Assembly: GCA_017744365.1 (NCBI GenBank)
Contig: JAGIBL010000002.1
Location: forward strand, 930,001-994,000
Reading direction: 5' to 3'
Length of the DNA stretch: 64,000 bases
From: Nocardioidaceae bacterium
Lineage (GTDB): Bacteria; Actinomycetota; Actinomycetes; Propionibacteriales; Nocardioidaceae
Of this stretch, positions 32,512-40,848 are shown piece by piece (position 1 is the stretch's first letter; each line of letters starts with the position of its first letter). The translations under genes and the position numbers were made by a program. The notes below the pieces were generated by a model that was given only the letters and a program-made list of their open reading frames with translations, was not told the DNA's origin and searched no databases.

Positions 32512-34092
32512 TCAGGGAATCAGGACTCCGGGATTCAGCACGCCCGTCGGGTCCATCTTCTCCTTGACCGCGCGCAGGATCTCCACGCCCACCGGGCCGA
32601 TCTCCTGCGCCAGCCACGGTTTGTGGTCGCGGCCGACCGCGTGGTGGTGGGTGATCGAGGCACCGTTGCCGACCATCGCGTCCGAGGCGGCCGCCTTCGC
32701 CGCGAGCCACTGGTTCAGCGGGTCGTCCGAGCCCTTGGTGGCCACCGTGAAGTAGAGCGAGGCGCCGGTCTCGTAGACGTGCGAGATGTGGCAGAGCACC
32801 AGGGTGGCCTCGCCGAGAGCGCCGACCAGGGCTTCCTTCACGCGGGAGTACACGTGGTCGAGGTTGGACCAGAAGGTGACCGTCTCCAGGGTCTCGACCA
32901 GCACGCCGACGTCGAGGAGCGAGTCGCGCAGGTACGGACCGTGGAAGCGGCCCTGCGCCCAGGCCTCGCCGCCCTCGGTGCGGGTGCCGCCGAGGTCGGA
33001 GAGGAGCTTGGTCACCGCGGCCTGCTTCGCCTCGACAGCCGCCGGTGTGCCCTCGTAGCCGGTGATCATCAGGCAGCCGCCGGCCGACTCGCCGCCGACC
33101 TCGCTGGGCTTGGCCAGGTTGATCGCGGTCTCGTTCTCGTCGGAGAGCCGCAGCACGGTCGGCAGCATCCCCGCCTGGGCCAGGGTTCGCATCGCGGTGG
33201 CGCCGTCGGCGAAGGAGGCCCAGCGCCAGGCGTCGTACACCTTGACCTCGGGGACCGGGCGCACCCGGACCCGCACCGCGGTGACCACGCCGAGGGTTCC
33301 CTCGGAGCCCATCACCAGCTCGCGCAGGTCCGGACCGGCCGCGTTGGCCGGCGACGAGCCGAGCTCCAGCGTGCCCTGCGGAGTCGCGACCTTGAGCCCG
33401 ACCACGAGCGAGTCGAAGCGGCCGTAGCCGGCACTCGACTGGCCCGAGGACCGGGTGACCGCGAAGCCGCCGATGGAGGCGTACTCGAAGGACTGCGGGA
33501 AGTGCCCCAGGGTCAGCCCCTCGGCCGCGAGCAGCGCCTCGGCCTGCGGGCCGCGCAGCCCCGGCTCGAGGACCGCGGTCATGCTCGTGCGGTCCACCTC
33601 GAGGAGCTGGTCGAACCGGATCAGGTCGAGGCTGACCACACCCGCGAAGCCGTCGCGCTGGGCAGCGAGCCCCCCGACCACCGAGGTGCCGCCTCCGAAC
33701 GGGACCAGCGCGACGTGCTTCGCGACGCACCAGTCGATGACCGCGAGCACCTCCTCGTGCGAGCCCGGGCGAACGACCGCGTCCGGCGAGTCCGAGCCGT
33801 CACCGGCGCGCAGGCGGAGCAGGTCCGGGGTGGACTTGCCGCGAGTGCGGTGCAGCCGGGTCTCGTGGTCGGTGAGGACGTGGTCCTCGCCCACGAGCGC
33901 TGCGAGCTCGGCGACCAGGTCGGCGTCGAGCGGCTCGCTCAGCCGCACCTCCGCGGACGCCACCGCCGGGGTGTCGGTGGTGCCGATGAAGGCGTCGACC
34001 AGGGCGAAGGCGTTCTCCGGGAGCGGGCCGGCCTCGGCCGGGTCGCCCCAGCGGGACCAGTGCATCTCTGGGGCCTGCGGGTTCGTCGTCAT
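32512..34092 (-). CDS. FAD-binding oxidase (alkyldihydroxyacetonephosphate synthase-like)
   Basis: A 526-residue VAO-type flavoprotein. The FAD_binding_4 domain includes the PFGGGTSVVGGL pyrophosphate loop near 193-204 and the FEYASIGGFAVTRSSGQ block; the C-terminal cap ends with HHHAVGRDHKPW and PTGVLNPG. It resembles alkyl-DHAP synthase (AGPS) and Rv2251 of M. tuberculosis, whose locus has the same order: flavoprotein, divergent TetR, GlpD. The annotated ATG at 34092 lies inside a palindrome with no ribosome site, so translation would be leaderless; a second ATG at 34065 (MHWSRWGDP) matches the usual AGPS N-terminus and is a strong alternative. Substrate: probably a hydroxyacid or a glycerol-phosphate derivative. 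Confidence 0.86.
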   Translation of the reverse strand: MTTNPQAPEMHWSRWGDPAEAGPLPENAFALVDAFIGTTDTPAVASAEVRLSEPLDADLVAELAALVGEDHVLTDHETRLHRTRGKSTPDLLRLRAGDGSDSPDAVVRPGSHEEVLAVIDWCVAKHVALVPFGGGTSVVGGLAAQRDGFAGVVSLDLIRFDQLLEVDRTSMTAVLEPGLRGPQAEALLAAEGLTLGHFPQSFEYASIGGFAVTRSSGQSSAGYGRFDSLVVGLKVATPQGTLELGSSPANAAGPDLRELVMGSEGTLGVVTAVRVRVRPVPEVKVYDAWRWASFADGATAMRTLAQAGMLPTVLRLSDENETAINLAKPSEVGGESAGGCLMITGYEGTPAAVEAKQAAVTKLLSDLGGTRTEGGEAWAQGRFHGPYLRDSLLDVGVLVETLETVTFWSNLDHVYSRVKEALVGALGEATLVLCHISHVYETGASLYFTVATKGSDDPLNQWLAAKAAASDAMVGNGASITHHHAVGRDHKPWLAQEIGPVGVEILRAVKEKMDPTGVLNPGVLIP

Positions 34093-34111
34093 GTGTTACA
34101 GTGTTACACAT
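34091..34111. promoter_or_regulatory. TetR operator overlapping two divergent start codons
   Basis: Twenty-one bases form a palindrome with arms ATGTGT-n-ACA and TGT-n-ACACAT around one central base; only one symmetric pair and the centre deviate. It spans the annotated ATG of the FAD oxidase (34092-34090, minus) and the ATG of the TetR gene (34110-34112, plus). Repressor bound here would block both transcripts. Confidence 0.78.
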
Positions 34112-34691
34112 GACGTCACTCCGTAACAACCCCGCGCGATCCTCCGAGGACCTCGCGCTGGACGCGGCCCGCGAGGCGATCCTCGCCGTCGGCTGGAGCC
34201 GGACGACGCTCACCGACATCGCCCGCCGTGCCGGGCTGAGCCGGATGACCCTGTACCGCCGCTGGCCGGAGATGAACGCCCTGCTGGCCGACCTGATGAC
34301 CCGCGAGTGGGAGGGCCTGGTCGCCCTGCCGACCGGACCGAACCCGCGCACCGCCCTGGTCGAGGGTGTGGTCGAGACCGTCGGCGCCCTGCGCGCCAAC
34401 GAGCTGTTCACCCGGATCGTCGAGCTCGACCCGCAGATGCTGCTGCCCTACCTGCTGGAGCGAACCGGACGATCGCAGGATCGCGTGCTCGCGCTGACCG
34501 CCGCCGCGATCGTCGCGGGGCAGGCCGCCGGTGAGATCCGCCCGGGCGACCCTGAGACCCTCGCCCGCGCGATCCTGCTCACCGCGCACGGTTTCACCCT
34601 GTCAGTCCACACGGTGACGACCAGCGCGATCGGGCAGGCGGACCTCGACCGCGAGCTCGCGGCCCTCCTGAACGGATACCTGACGCCATGA
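34110..34691 (+). CDS. TetR/AcrR family transcriptional regulator
   Basis: A 193-residue TetR regulator. The N-terminal helix-turn-helix is clear: AAREAILAVGWSRTTLTDIARRAGLSRMTLYRRW-type sequence at about 18-51. The C-terminal ligand domain is helical with no close match. It begins at ATG 34110; an earlier GTG (34101) is within the operator. There is no Shine-Dalgarno sequence, so a leaderless transcript is likely. The stop overlaps the GlpD start (ATGA), so regulator and GlpD are one transcript. It is the equivalent of Rv2250c in the M. tuberculosis layout, and probably controls both the FAD oxidase and its own operon through the palindrome at 34091-34111. Confidence 0.88.
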   Translation: MTSLRNNPARSSEDLALDAAREAILAVGWSRTTLTDIARRAGLSRMTLYRRWPEMNALLADLMTREWEGLVALPTGPNPRTALVEGVVETVGALRANELFTRIVELDPQMLLPYLLERTGRSQDRVLALTAAAIVAGQAAGEIRPGDPETLARAILLTAHGFTLSVHTVTTSAIGQADLDRELAALLNGYLTP

Positions 34692-36196
34692 CCCGCATCG
34701 TTGCCGGCAGCGCCGACATTCCGGACAGCACGGACGTCCTCGTCGTCGGCCTCGGCGTCACCGGCGCCGGGGTGGCGCTCGACGCCGCCAGCCGTGGTCT
34801 CGACGTGGTCGCGGTCGACGCCTTCGACGTCGCCTGGGGAACCTCCCGGTTCTCCTCCAAGCTGGTGCACGGAGGACTGCGCTACCTGGCCAAGGGACAG
34901 GTCGGCATCGCCAAGGAGAGCGCCGTCGAGCGCGGCATCCTGATGGAGCGGACCGCGCCGCACCTGGTCCGGGCACTGCCGATGGTGATCCCGCTGACCC
35001 CCGAGATCACCGGGTTCCAGGCCTGGCTGGCGCGGCGCGGTGTCGGCGCCGGCGACTGGCTCCGGCTGCTGGCCCGCACCCGCCGCGAGACGCTGCCCAA
35101 GCCGCGCCGGATCAGCGCCACCGAGACGCGCACCCTCGCCCAGGTGGTCCGCCACGACGTCCGCGGCGGCGTGCTGTCCTGGGACGGCCAGCTCGAGGAC
35201 GACGCCCGGCTGGTGCTCGGCATCGCCCGCACCGCGGCGTCGTACGGGGCCCGGGTGCACACCCGCACCCGCGTGCTGGAGCTGACCGGGACCGGCGCGC
35301 TGCTGCGCGACGAGCTCACCGGCGAGGAGCGCCGGATCACCGCGAAGGCCGTGATCAACGCGACCGGCGTCTGGGCCGGCCACCTGGTCCCGGGCATCAC
35401 CCTCAAGCCGAGCCGGGGCACCCACGTCGTGCTCCGCAAGGCCTCCCTGCCGGGCGTGCGCTGCGCGATCATGGCGCCGGTGCCGGGGTCCTCGAACCGC
35501 TTCGTGTTCGCGCTCCCCCAGCCCGACGAGACCTTCTACGTCGGGCTCACCGACGACGAGGTCGACGAGATCCCGGACGTCCCGAGCGTGCCCGAGGAGG
35601 ACGTCGACTTCCTGCTCGAGGTGATCTCGCGGGCGCTGGAGAAGCCGCTGACCCGCGACGACGTCGTCGGTGCCTACGCGGGGCTCCGGCCGCTGCTGGA
35701 CAGCGACGGCTCGACGGCCGACCTGTCCCGCAAGCACGCGGTGCTCACCTCGGAGACCGGCGTGGTCACCATCGTGGGCGGCAAGCTGACGACGTACCGG
35801 CAGATGGCGCAGGACGCCGTCGACGCCGCGATCGCCCGGGCGCACCTGGCCGCCGGCCCGTGCCGGACCCGGAACCTGCCGCTGCTCGGCGCCGCCTCCC
35901 GCGAGGAGCTGGCAAAGGTGGACGGACCGTCTCGTCTCGTGCGCCGCTTCGGCACCGAGGCACCGGACGTCCTCGCGAACGCCCTGGCTCTCGGGCTGAG
36001 CGAGGAGGAGGCGCTGACGCCGGTGAGCGCGCAGATCCCGGCGACGCTCGCCGAGCTGGTCTTCGGGGTGACCCACGAGGGTGCCGCGGACGTGGACGAC
36101 CTGCTGGACCGTCGTACGAGGATCGGCCTCATCCCCGCCGACCGCGAGGCGGCGCGCCCCCTCGCCGAACGTGCCCTCGCGCTCGCCCACCGCTGA
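34688..36196 (+). CDS. glpD: Glycerol-3-phosphate dehydrogenase/oxidase
   Basis: A 502-residue FAD enzyme that oxidises sn-glycerol-3-phosphate to dihydroxyacetone phosphate at the membrane, feeding electrons to quinone. The dinucleotide motif VVGLGVTGAGVALDAASRG is at about 19-37, followed by the GlpD signature TSRFSSKLVHGGLRYL (about 57-72). The C-terminal block VTIVGGKLTTYRQMA (about 359-373) and a helical C-terminal domain complete the family. The ATG overlaps the TetR stop. Its own stop TGA (36194-36196) lies within the first unit of the palindromic repeat at 36191-36307. Together with the flavoprotein this suggests a glycerol- or ether-lipid-related pathway under TetR control. Confidence 0.92.
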   Translation: MTRIVAGSADIPDSTDVLVVGLGVTGAGVALDAASRGLDVVAVDAFDVAWGTSRFSSKLVHGGLRYLAKGQVGIAKESAVERGILMERTAPHLVRALPMVIPLTPEITGFQAWLARRGVGAGDWLRLLARTRRETLPKPRRISATETRTLAQVVRHDVRGGVLSWDGQLEDDARLVLGIARTAASYGARVHTRTRVLELTGTGALLRDELTGEERRITAKAVINATGVWAGHLVPGITLKPSRGTHVVLRKASLPGVRCAIMAPVPGSSNRFVFALPQPDETFYVGLTDDEVDEIPDVPSVPEEDVDFLLEVISRALEKPLTRDDVVGAYAGLRPLLDSDGSTADLSRKHAVLTSETGVVTIVGGKLTTYRQMAQDAVDAAIARAHLAAGPCRTRNLPLLGAASREELAKVDGPSRLVRRFGTEAPDVLANALALGLSEEEALTPVSAQIPATLAELVFGVTHEGAADVDDLLDRRTRIGLIPADREAARPLAERALALAHR

Positions 36197-36307
36197 CCCG
36201 TCGCAAAGGGCACGTCTCGACGCTGACCCGTCGCAAAGGGGCGAGTGCGCACGTGCACCTTTGCGCCAGGTCAGCGCAAACACGTGCACCTTTGCGCCAG
36301 GTCAGCG
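36191..36307. repeat. Second copy of the nested palindromic intergenic repeat
   Basis: Two plus-orientation units (36191-36212, 36221-36242; CGCTGACCCGTCGCAAAGG) are followed by two inverted units (36255-36276, 36286-36307; GCACCTTTGCGCCAGGTC). The first unit contains the stop codon of glpD; the last abuts the stop codon of the response regulator (36308-36310). Unit length, order and sequence match the element at 11681-11796. Lying between convergent genes, it probably terminates both. Confidence 0.85.
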
Positions 36308-37021
36308 TCAAGGGGCAGTGCCGGGGACGACCAGGCCGTGGTCGTAGGCATAGACGATCGCGGCGGGGCGGTCGCGCAGGCCCAGCTTGGTGAAGATCCG
36401 GCCGATGTGGCTCTTCACGGTCAGCTCGGAGATGAACAGGGTGCCGGCGATCTCGGCGTTGGAGAGCCCGGCGCCCATCGCGCGCAGCACCTCCAGCTCC
36501 CGCACGGTGAGGACCTCGTGCTCGCCGGAGCCGTTGACGACCGGCGCGGCGGCGGGCGCGGAGCGGTACCGGGAGAGCACCCGGCCGGTGACCGCCGGGT
36601 CCAGCCAGGAGTCGCCCGCGGCCACGGTCCGGACGGCGCGGATCAGGTCGTCGGCCGAGGAGTCCTTGAGCAGGAACCCGGCCGCGCCCGCGCGCAGCGC
36701 CCCCGACAGCATCTCGTCGTCGTCGAAGGTGGTCAGCACGAGCACCGGCGGCGGGCACGCGCGCCGGTTCAGCTCGCGGGTCGCGGTGATCCCGTCGACG
36801 CCGCGCATCCGCAGGTCCATCACCACGACGTCGGCCCGGCTTCCCGCGGCCTCGACCGCGTCCAGAGCGGCCGGCAGCTCAGCACCGTCGCCGCACTCGG
36901 CGACGATCTCGAACCCGTCGCGGCGGCGCAGGATCCGGCGCAGGCCCGAGCGCACCAGCTCCTGGTCGTCGACGAGCACCACGCGGACGACCGACTCGTC
37001 CGACGACCCCGCGTTCACCAC
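36308..37021 (-). CDS. LuxR/NarL-family response regulator
   Basis: A 237-residue two-component response regulator. The receiver domain (about 12-130) has the acidic pair Asp18/Asp19, the phosphorylation site Asp69 (VVVMDLRMRG), Thr in VLTTFDDDE and Lys in FLLKDS. The C-terminal LuxR-type helix-turn-helix (about 170-235) reads LTVRELEVLRAMGAGLSNAEIAG and TVKSHIGRIFTKLGL. Two adjacent GTG codons (37021 and 37018) could start it; GGAGG lies 5 or 8 bp upstream. It overlaps the histidine kinase stop, so the two are coupled. The target genes are unknown; none next to it is an obvious one. Confidence 0.9.
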   Translation of the reverse strand: MVNAGSSDESVVRVVLVDDQELVRSGLRRILRRRDGFEIVAECGDGAELPAALDAVEAAGSRADVVVMDLRMRGVDGITATRELNRRACPPPVLVLTTFDDDEMLSGALRAGAAGFLLKDSSADDLIRAVRTVAAGDSWLDPAVTGRVLSRYRSAPAAAPVVNGSGEHEVLTVRELEVLRAMGAGLSNAEIAGTLFISELTVKSHIGRIFTKLGLRDRPAAIVYAYDHGLVVPGTAP

Positions 37022-38262
37022 GCCACCCTCCGGCCGACCGGGCAGAACAGCTTGCCGTTCCGCTCGCGCAGCTGCAGGCGGAGGTCGACCAGCCAGTCCT
37101 CACCGTCCGGTCCCGCTGCCAGCTGTGCACCGAGCTGCGCGGCCCGGGCGCGCATCCCGGTGAGACCGGAGCCCGGCCCCTCCCCGGCGCGCGCGACGCC
37201 GTTGACCGGGTTGCGCACCTGCAGCCGCGCCCAGGTCGGGGTCACGGTGAGCTGCACCTGCGCGGCGGCGGCCGGTGCGTGCTTGGCGATGTTGGCCAGC
37301 GACTCCTGCGCGATCCGGTACACCCCGAGCCCGGTGGCGTCGGCCAGCCGGCTCGGGTCGCCGACCTCGTCGTACGCGATCGCCAGCCCGGCCCGACCCA
37401 TCTGCTCGACCAGCGCGCCGATGTCCGCCGCGGTGGGCAGCGCCTGCGTGGCCGACGGACCGGTGGCCAGCGTGCTCACCGTCTGCCGGATGTCGGCCAT
37501 CGCCTGCCGGCCGACCCGCTCGGCGTCGGCCAGGGCTTCGTCGATGTCGGCGACCTCGTCGCGCTCGCCCGCCTGCACGTCGCGCAGCGCGTGCCGGGCA
37601 CCGGTGATCTGCAGCAGGGTGACGCTGAGCGCGTGCGCGACCAGGTCGTGGATCTCCCGGCCGATCCGCTCGCGCTCGGCCAGCGTGGCCCGGGCCCGCT
37701 CGCCCTCGCGGGCGGCCCGCTCGGCCAGCAGCGCGCGCATCTGCCACAGCAGCATGTAGCCGACCGCGAAGCCGAGCGCCAAGTCGACCAGGTGCACCGG
37801 CAGCCCGTGCACGCCGGGTCCGGCGGCGGCCGCGGCGATGACACCGGCCGAGGTCGCGCCGACGATCAGCCCGGGCCGGACCCCGTCGCGGGCGACCACC
37901 TCGGCGGTCAGGAACGCCAGCAGGGCCGGCGCCGGGTCCAGGGTGCTGGTCGACTCGACAGGGTTCCAGAGCAGCACCAGCGCGACCGCGAACACCCCGG
38001 CGGTCTCCAGGACCGGCTTGATGTGCCGGCCGAAGATCAGCTCGAGGATCCCGGGCACGAGCACCAGCGCGAGCAGTCCCGCGGCGACGTACGGCGGCCA
38101 CAGCCAGTCGCGCATGGTCAGCGACACGGTGGTCGCGCCGACCAGCCCGACCATGCTCAGGATCGGGATCCACCACGGGTAGACCAGGCCGTGCCGGGCC
38201 ATGTTCTCCTCGATGAGCAGCCGCAGCCGCACGGCGAGGGAGAGGACGGACGGGGCACGCAC
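37015..38262 (-). CDS. Sensor histidine kinase (NarL-type, HisKA_3)
   Basis: A membrane kinase of about 415 residues. Five or six membrane segments fill residues 30-170. The dimerisation/phospho-acceptor box EREIHDLVAHALS-like sequence places the catalytic histidine near 205 (REIHDLVAHALS). The ATPase domain has YRIAQESLANIAKHA (N box) and the GSGLTGMRARAAQLG glycine loop near 370-390. The start is uncertain: GTG 38262 or 38268 follow a TACCCT -10-like hexamer so closely that the transcript would be leaderless, while ATG 38202 has GAGGAG 3 bp upstream. There is no extracytoplasmic sensor domain, so it probably senses a membrane state. Its partner regulator follows with a GTGA overlap. Confidence 0.87.
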   Translation of the reverse strand: MRAPSVLSLAVRLRLLIEENMARHGLVYPWWIPILSMVGLVGATTVSLTMRDWLWPPYVAAGLLALVLVPGILELIFGRHIKPVLETAGVFAVALVLLWNPVESTSTLDPAPALLAFLTAEVVARDGVRPGLIVGATSAGVIAAAAAGPGVHGLPVHLVDLALGFAVGYMLLWQMRALLAERAAREGERARATLAERERIGREIHDLVAHALSVTLLQITGARHALRDVQAGERDEVADIDEALADAERVGRQAMADIRQTVSTLATGPSATQALPTAADIGALVEQMGRAGLAIAYDEVGDPSRLADATGLGVYRIAQESLANIAKHAPAAAAQVQLTVTPTWARLQVRNPVNGVARAGEGPGSGLTGMRARAAQLGAQLAAGPDGEDWLVDLRLQLRERNGKLFCPVGRRVAW

Positions 38263-38463
38263 AGCCACCAGGGTAGGGAGCGCCGGGCTCTCGCGGCATC
38301 CCCCCGTGGAAGCGCGGTGTGCTCTCCGGGCTCCTACCAGGGTCGGAGCCGGATTGGGTACCGCGGCCCGATGGTCCCGGGCCGACGCCTCCCTAGCGTG
38401 GACACCACGAGCCGCAGCCCCCGATCGGGGCGAGCGCGAGAGGTGAGCCGAGAGGTGACACAG

Positions 38464-38778
38464 ATGAGCTGGACCGAGACCCACCGGCGCTGGCAGGCAC
38501 TGCGCGAGATCGAGACCCTCGCGAACGCCGGCGCCGAGGCGCTGCCCTGGAACGCCGAGTACGCCGACCTGTTCGGCCACCCCGACCACCTGGTCGCCGC
38601 GCTGCGCTACCGCTGGAAGCTGACCCGCGACGCCCAGCTGGACACGCACCTGACCGAGCAGGCGCTCGAGGAGCAGCGCCGCCGGCTCGTCGAGCGGCAC
38701 GCGGGTGTGCTCCGGCTGCTGCGCGCGTACGACGGCACCGTGGTCGTCACCGCCCAACCCGAGCCGGTCCCCGCCTGA
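38464..38778 (+). CDS. Conserved hypothetical protein (104 aa)
   Basis: A small soluble, mostly helical protein (MSWTETHRRWQALREIE, HPDHLVAALRYRWKL, TEQALEEQRRRLVERHAGV). It has no signal peptide, cysteines or recognised motif, but similar short proteins are seen in actinobacteria. The ATG at 38464 has AGAGGTG about 7 bp upstream. It is divergent from the histidine kinase and stops 8 bp before the nickel-type palindrome at 38786. A longer frame open from 37279 is antisense to the kinase and was rejected. Confidence 0.7.
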   Translation: MSWTETHRRWQALREIETLANAGAEALPWNAEYADLFGHPDHLVAALRYRWKLTRDAQLDTHLTEQALEEQRRRLVERHAGVLRLLRAYDGTVVVTAQPEPVPA

Positions 38779-38785
38779 GCCACCC

Positions 38786-38812
38786 GCTTGTTGCAAACAG
38801 TTTGCAACAAGC
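38786..38812. promoter_or_regulatory. Nur-box-like palindrome upstream of the nickel transporter
   Basis: Thirteen-base arms GCTTGTTGCAAAC (38786-38798) and GTTTGCAACAAGC (38800-38812) are exact complements around one base. Inside is TTGCAA-N5-TTGCAA, the spacing and sequence described for the Nur (nickel-responsive Fur-family) box of Streptomyces coelicolor. It overlaps the -35 element of the transporter promoter, so nickel-bound Nur would repress it. Confidence 0.85.
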
Positions 38813-38830
38813 ATCTTCTCGGCCTAGTGT
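38802..38830 (+). promoter_or_regulatory. Probable promoter of the nickel transporter
   Basis: TTGCAA (38802-38807) and TAGTGT (38825-38830) are spaced by 17 bases. The predicted start of transcription falls at about 38837-38838, exactly at the GTG start codon, implying a leaderless mRNA. The -35 hexamer is within the palindrome. Confidence 0.55.
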
Positions 38831-38837
38831 CGCCAGG

Positions 38838-39941
38838 GTGACCCAGCTGCTCGAGCCGACCTCGCCGGCGCCCGCCGGGAAGCCGCGGATCTCCCGCGAG
38901 GAGAAGATCGCGCTGGCACGCTGCGTCGCCTTCGTCGTCTTCCTGCACCTGGTCGGCTGGGGTCTGCTCGCCGGCGTGGTCGCCCCGCAGCACTACGAGG
39001 TCGGCGGCAAGATCCTCGGCATCGGGCTCGGCGTCACCGCGTACACGCTCGGCATGCGGCACGCCTTCGACGCCGACCACATCGCCGCCATCGACAACAC
39101 CACCCGCAAGCTGATGAGCGACGGTCAGCGGCCGATGAGCGTCGGCTTCTGGTTCAGCCTCGGCCACTCCTCGGTGGTCTTCGTGATGGTGATGGGCATC
39201 GCGCTCGGCGTGCGCGCGCTGGCCGACGGCGTCGACGACGAGAGCTCCACGCTGCACCAGGTCGCCGGCATCTGGGGCCCGACCGTCAGCGGCGTCTTTC
39301 TGGTCACCATCGCGATCCTCAACCTGATGGCGCTGCGCGGCATCCTGCGGGTCTTCCACGGCATGCGCCGCGGCCACTTCGACGAGGCCGAGCTGGAGCG
39401 CCAGCTCGACAGCCGCGGCTTCCTCAACCGGATCCTCGGCAAGGTCAACAAGACCGTGCGGAAGCCCTGGCACATGTACCCGGTCGGCTTCCTCTTCGGG
39501 CTCGGCTTCGACACCGTCACCGAGATCGGCCTGCTGGTCATCGCCGGCGGCGCGGTCGCCGCGAACCTGCCCTGGTGGGCGGTCATCACGCTGCCGGTCC
39601 TGTTCGCGGCCGGGATGTCCCTGATGGACACCATCGACGGGGCGTTCATGAACGTCGCCTACGGCTGGGCGTTCTCCCGGCCGGTGCGCAAGATCTACTA
39701 CAACATCACCGTGACCGCGCTCTCGGTCGCGGTCGCCGCGATCATCGGCGTGGCCACCCTGGGCAGCATGCTGGCCGAGAACCTCGACATCACCTCCGGG
39801 CCACTGGCCTGGCTGGCGAACCTGGATCTCGAGTACGTCGGCTACGGGATCGTCGCGCTGTTCGTGGTCGCGTGGGCGCTCTCGGTCGCCGTCTGGAAGG
39901 TCGGCCGGATCGAGGAGCGCTGGTCAGCGGATCTGCGCTGA
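38838..39941 (+). CDS. NiCoT family nickel/cobalt transporter
   Basis: A 367-residue nickel/cobalt permease with eight membrane segments. The metal-binding signature RHAFDADHIAAID is at 74-86 (His75, Asp80, His81), and the other family blocks LGHSSVVF, LGFDTVTEIGLL and FAAGMSLMDTIDG are present. It takes up Ni2+ (or Co2+) with high affinity, for urease, hydrogenase or nickel superoxide dismutase; none of those is in this window. The Nur-box-like palindrome just upstream argues for nickel. The GTG start at 38838 is chosen by the promoter; an earlier TTG is inside the palindrome. It overlaps the MpaB-type gene by 18 bp at the 3' end (convergent). Confidence 0.9.
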   Translation: MTQLLEPTSPAPAGKPRISREEKIALARCVAFVVFLHLVGWGLLAGVVAPQHYEVGGKILGIGLGVTAYTLGMRHAFDADHIAAIDNTTRKLMSDGQRPMSVGFWFSLGHSSVVFVMVMGIALGVRALADGVDDESSTLHQVAGIWGPTVSGVFLVTIAILNLMALRGILRVFHGMRRGHFDEAELERQLDSRGFLNRILGKVNKTVRKPWHMYPVGFLFGLGFDTVTEIGLLVIAGGAVAANLPWWAVITLPVLFAAGMSLMDTIDGAFMNVAYGWAFSRPVRKIYYNITVTALSVAVAAIIGVATLGSMLAENLDITSGPLAWLANLDLEYVGYGIVALFVVAWALSVAVWKVGRIEERWSADLR

Positions 39942-40805
39942 TCCCTCCGCCGGGAAGGTGCCCAGGTCGCCGACCTCGAACCCCTGCGGGTAGGTGCGGT
40001 AGTAGCCCATGTCGCGGACGTAGAGCGGCTGCTCGCGGGCCGGCCGGCGGGCGAGGAACCGAGCACGCGCGCGCAACGCCGTACGGGCGACCCGGCGCTC
40101 CCAGCGCCGCGGCCGGCGGTAGTCGAAGGCGTCCAGCAGCGCGTCGTCCATGAGCGCGTAGGCGAACCGCTTCGCCACGGCCGCGGGCGCGTACCTGTTC
40201 GGCGGGAACGTGGTCATCAGGTCCAAGGTGGCGTCGGCGACCCGGCGGGCCTTGGCGGAGTAGGAGAAGTGCGCGGCCTCGTAGTCGTCGAGCAGCCGCT
40301 CGAACTCGCGGTAGGTCTCCGGGATGTCCTTGATCGCCATGTGCCGGCCGAGGTGGCGGTAGTAGTTGGTCAGCGCGCGCTGCTCGTGGTCGGTCAGCGG
40401 GCGGTAGCCGTGCTCGGCGATCCAGCGCACCGGGACCACCACGAAGGTGGAGAGCACGTAGCGGAAGTCGTCGTTGGAGATCGGGTAGTGGCCGTGCATC
40501 TGGTTGATCCGGCGTACGGCGGCGGTGCCGGGTGCGCTCGGGAGGCCGTGCTCGAGGATCTGCTCGAGCAGGAGCCCGGTGTCGTCGTACCGCTTCTGCA
40601 CCCGCTTCGTGAACTCGCCGGTGTCGTGCAGCAAGTCGCCGATGCTGGGCACCGCGTAGGTGCGGAACAGCGCGAACGAGAGCGCCTGCAGCGTGTCCCA
40701 CGGGAACTCGTGCGCGGAGAGCATCCGGGCGATCTCGGCGTACTCGGTCTCGGGGTCGAGGGCGGCGATGCGCCGCTGCCAGTGGTCGCGCGCCAGCCGG
40801 GTCAC
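39924..40805 (-). CDS. Oxygenase MpaB family protein (DUF2236)
   Basis: A 293-residue helical protein of the MpaB/latex-clearing oxygenase (DUF2236) family. Typical blocks are the HEFPWDTLQALSFALFRTYAVPSIG start (heme or metal-contact helices), VVPVRWIAEHGYRPL and TFPPNRYAP near 225. Members such as latex-clearing protein bind b-type heme via a histidine; several histidines (about 39, 66, 105 and 133) are candidates here. Function is unknown in most actinobacteria, although MpaB of Penicillium cleaves a sesquiterpene chain. The GTG at 40805 is the best start, though GGGAG lies 14 bp away. A short inverted repeat between this gene and the divergent phosphoesterase is a possible operator. Confidence 0.8.
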   Translation of the reverse strand: MTRLARDHWQRRIAALDPETEYAEIARMLSAHEFPWDTLQALSFALFRTYAVPSIGDLLHDTGEFTKRVQKRYDDTGLLLEQILEHGLPSAPGTAAVRRINQMHGHYPISNDDFRYVLSTFVVVPVRWIAEHGYRPLTDHEQRALTNYYRHLGRHMAIKDIPETYREFERLLDDYEAAHFSYSAKARRVADATLDLMTTFPPNRYAPAAVAKRFAYALMDDALLDAFDYRRPRRWERRVARTALRARARFLARRPAREQPLYVRDMGYYRTYPQGFEVGDLGTFPAEGSAQIR

Positions 40806-40848
40806 CCGGCCATTGTGGTCTCCCTGGGCGAACTCCGGCCAGCGAGGT

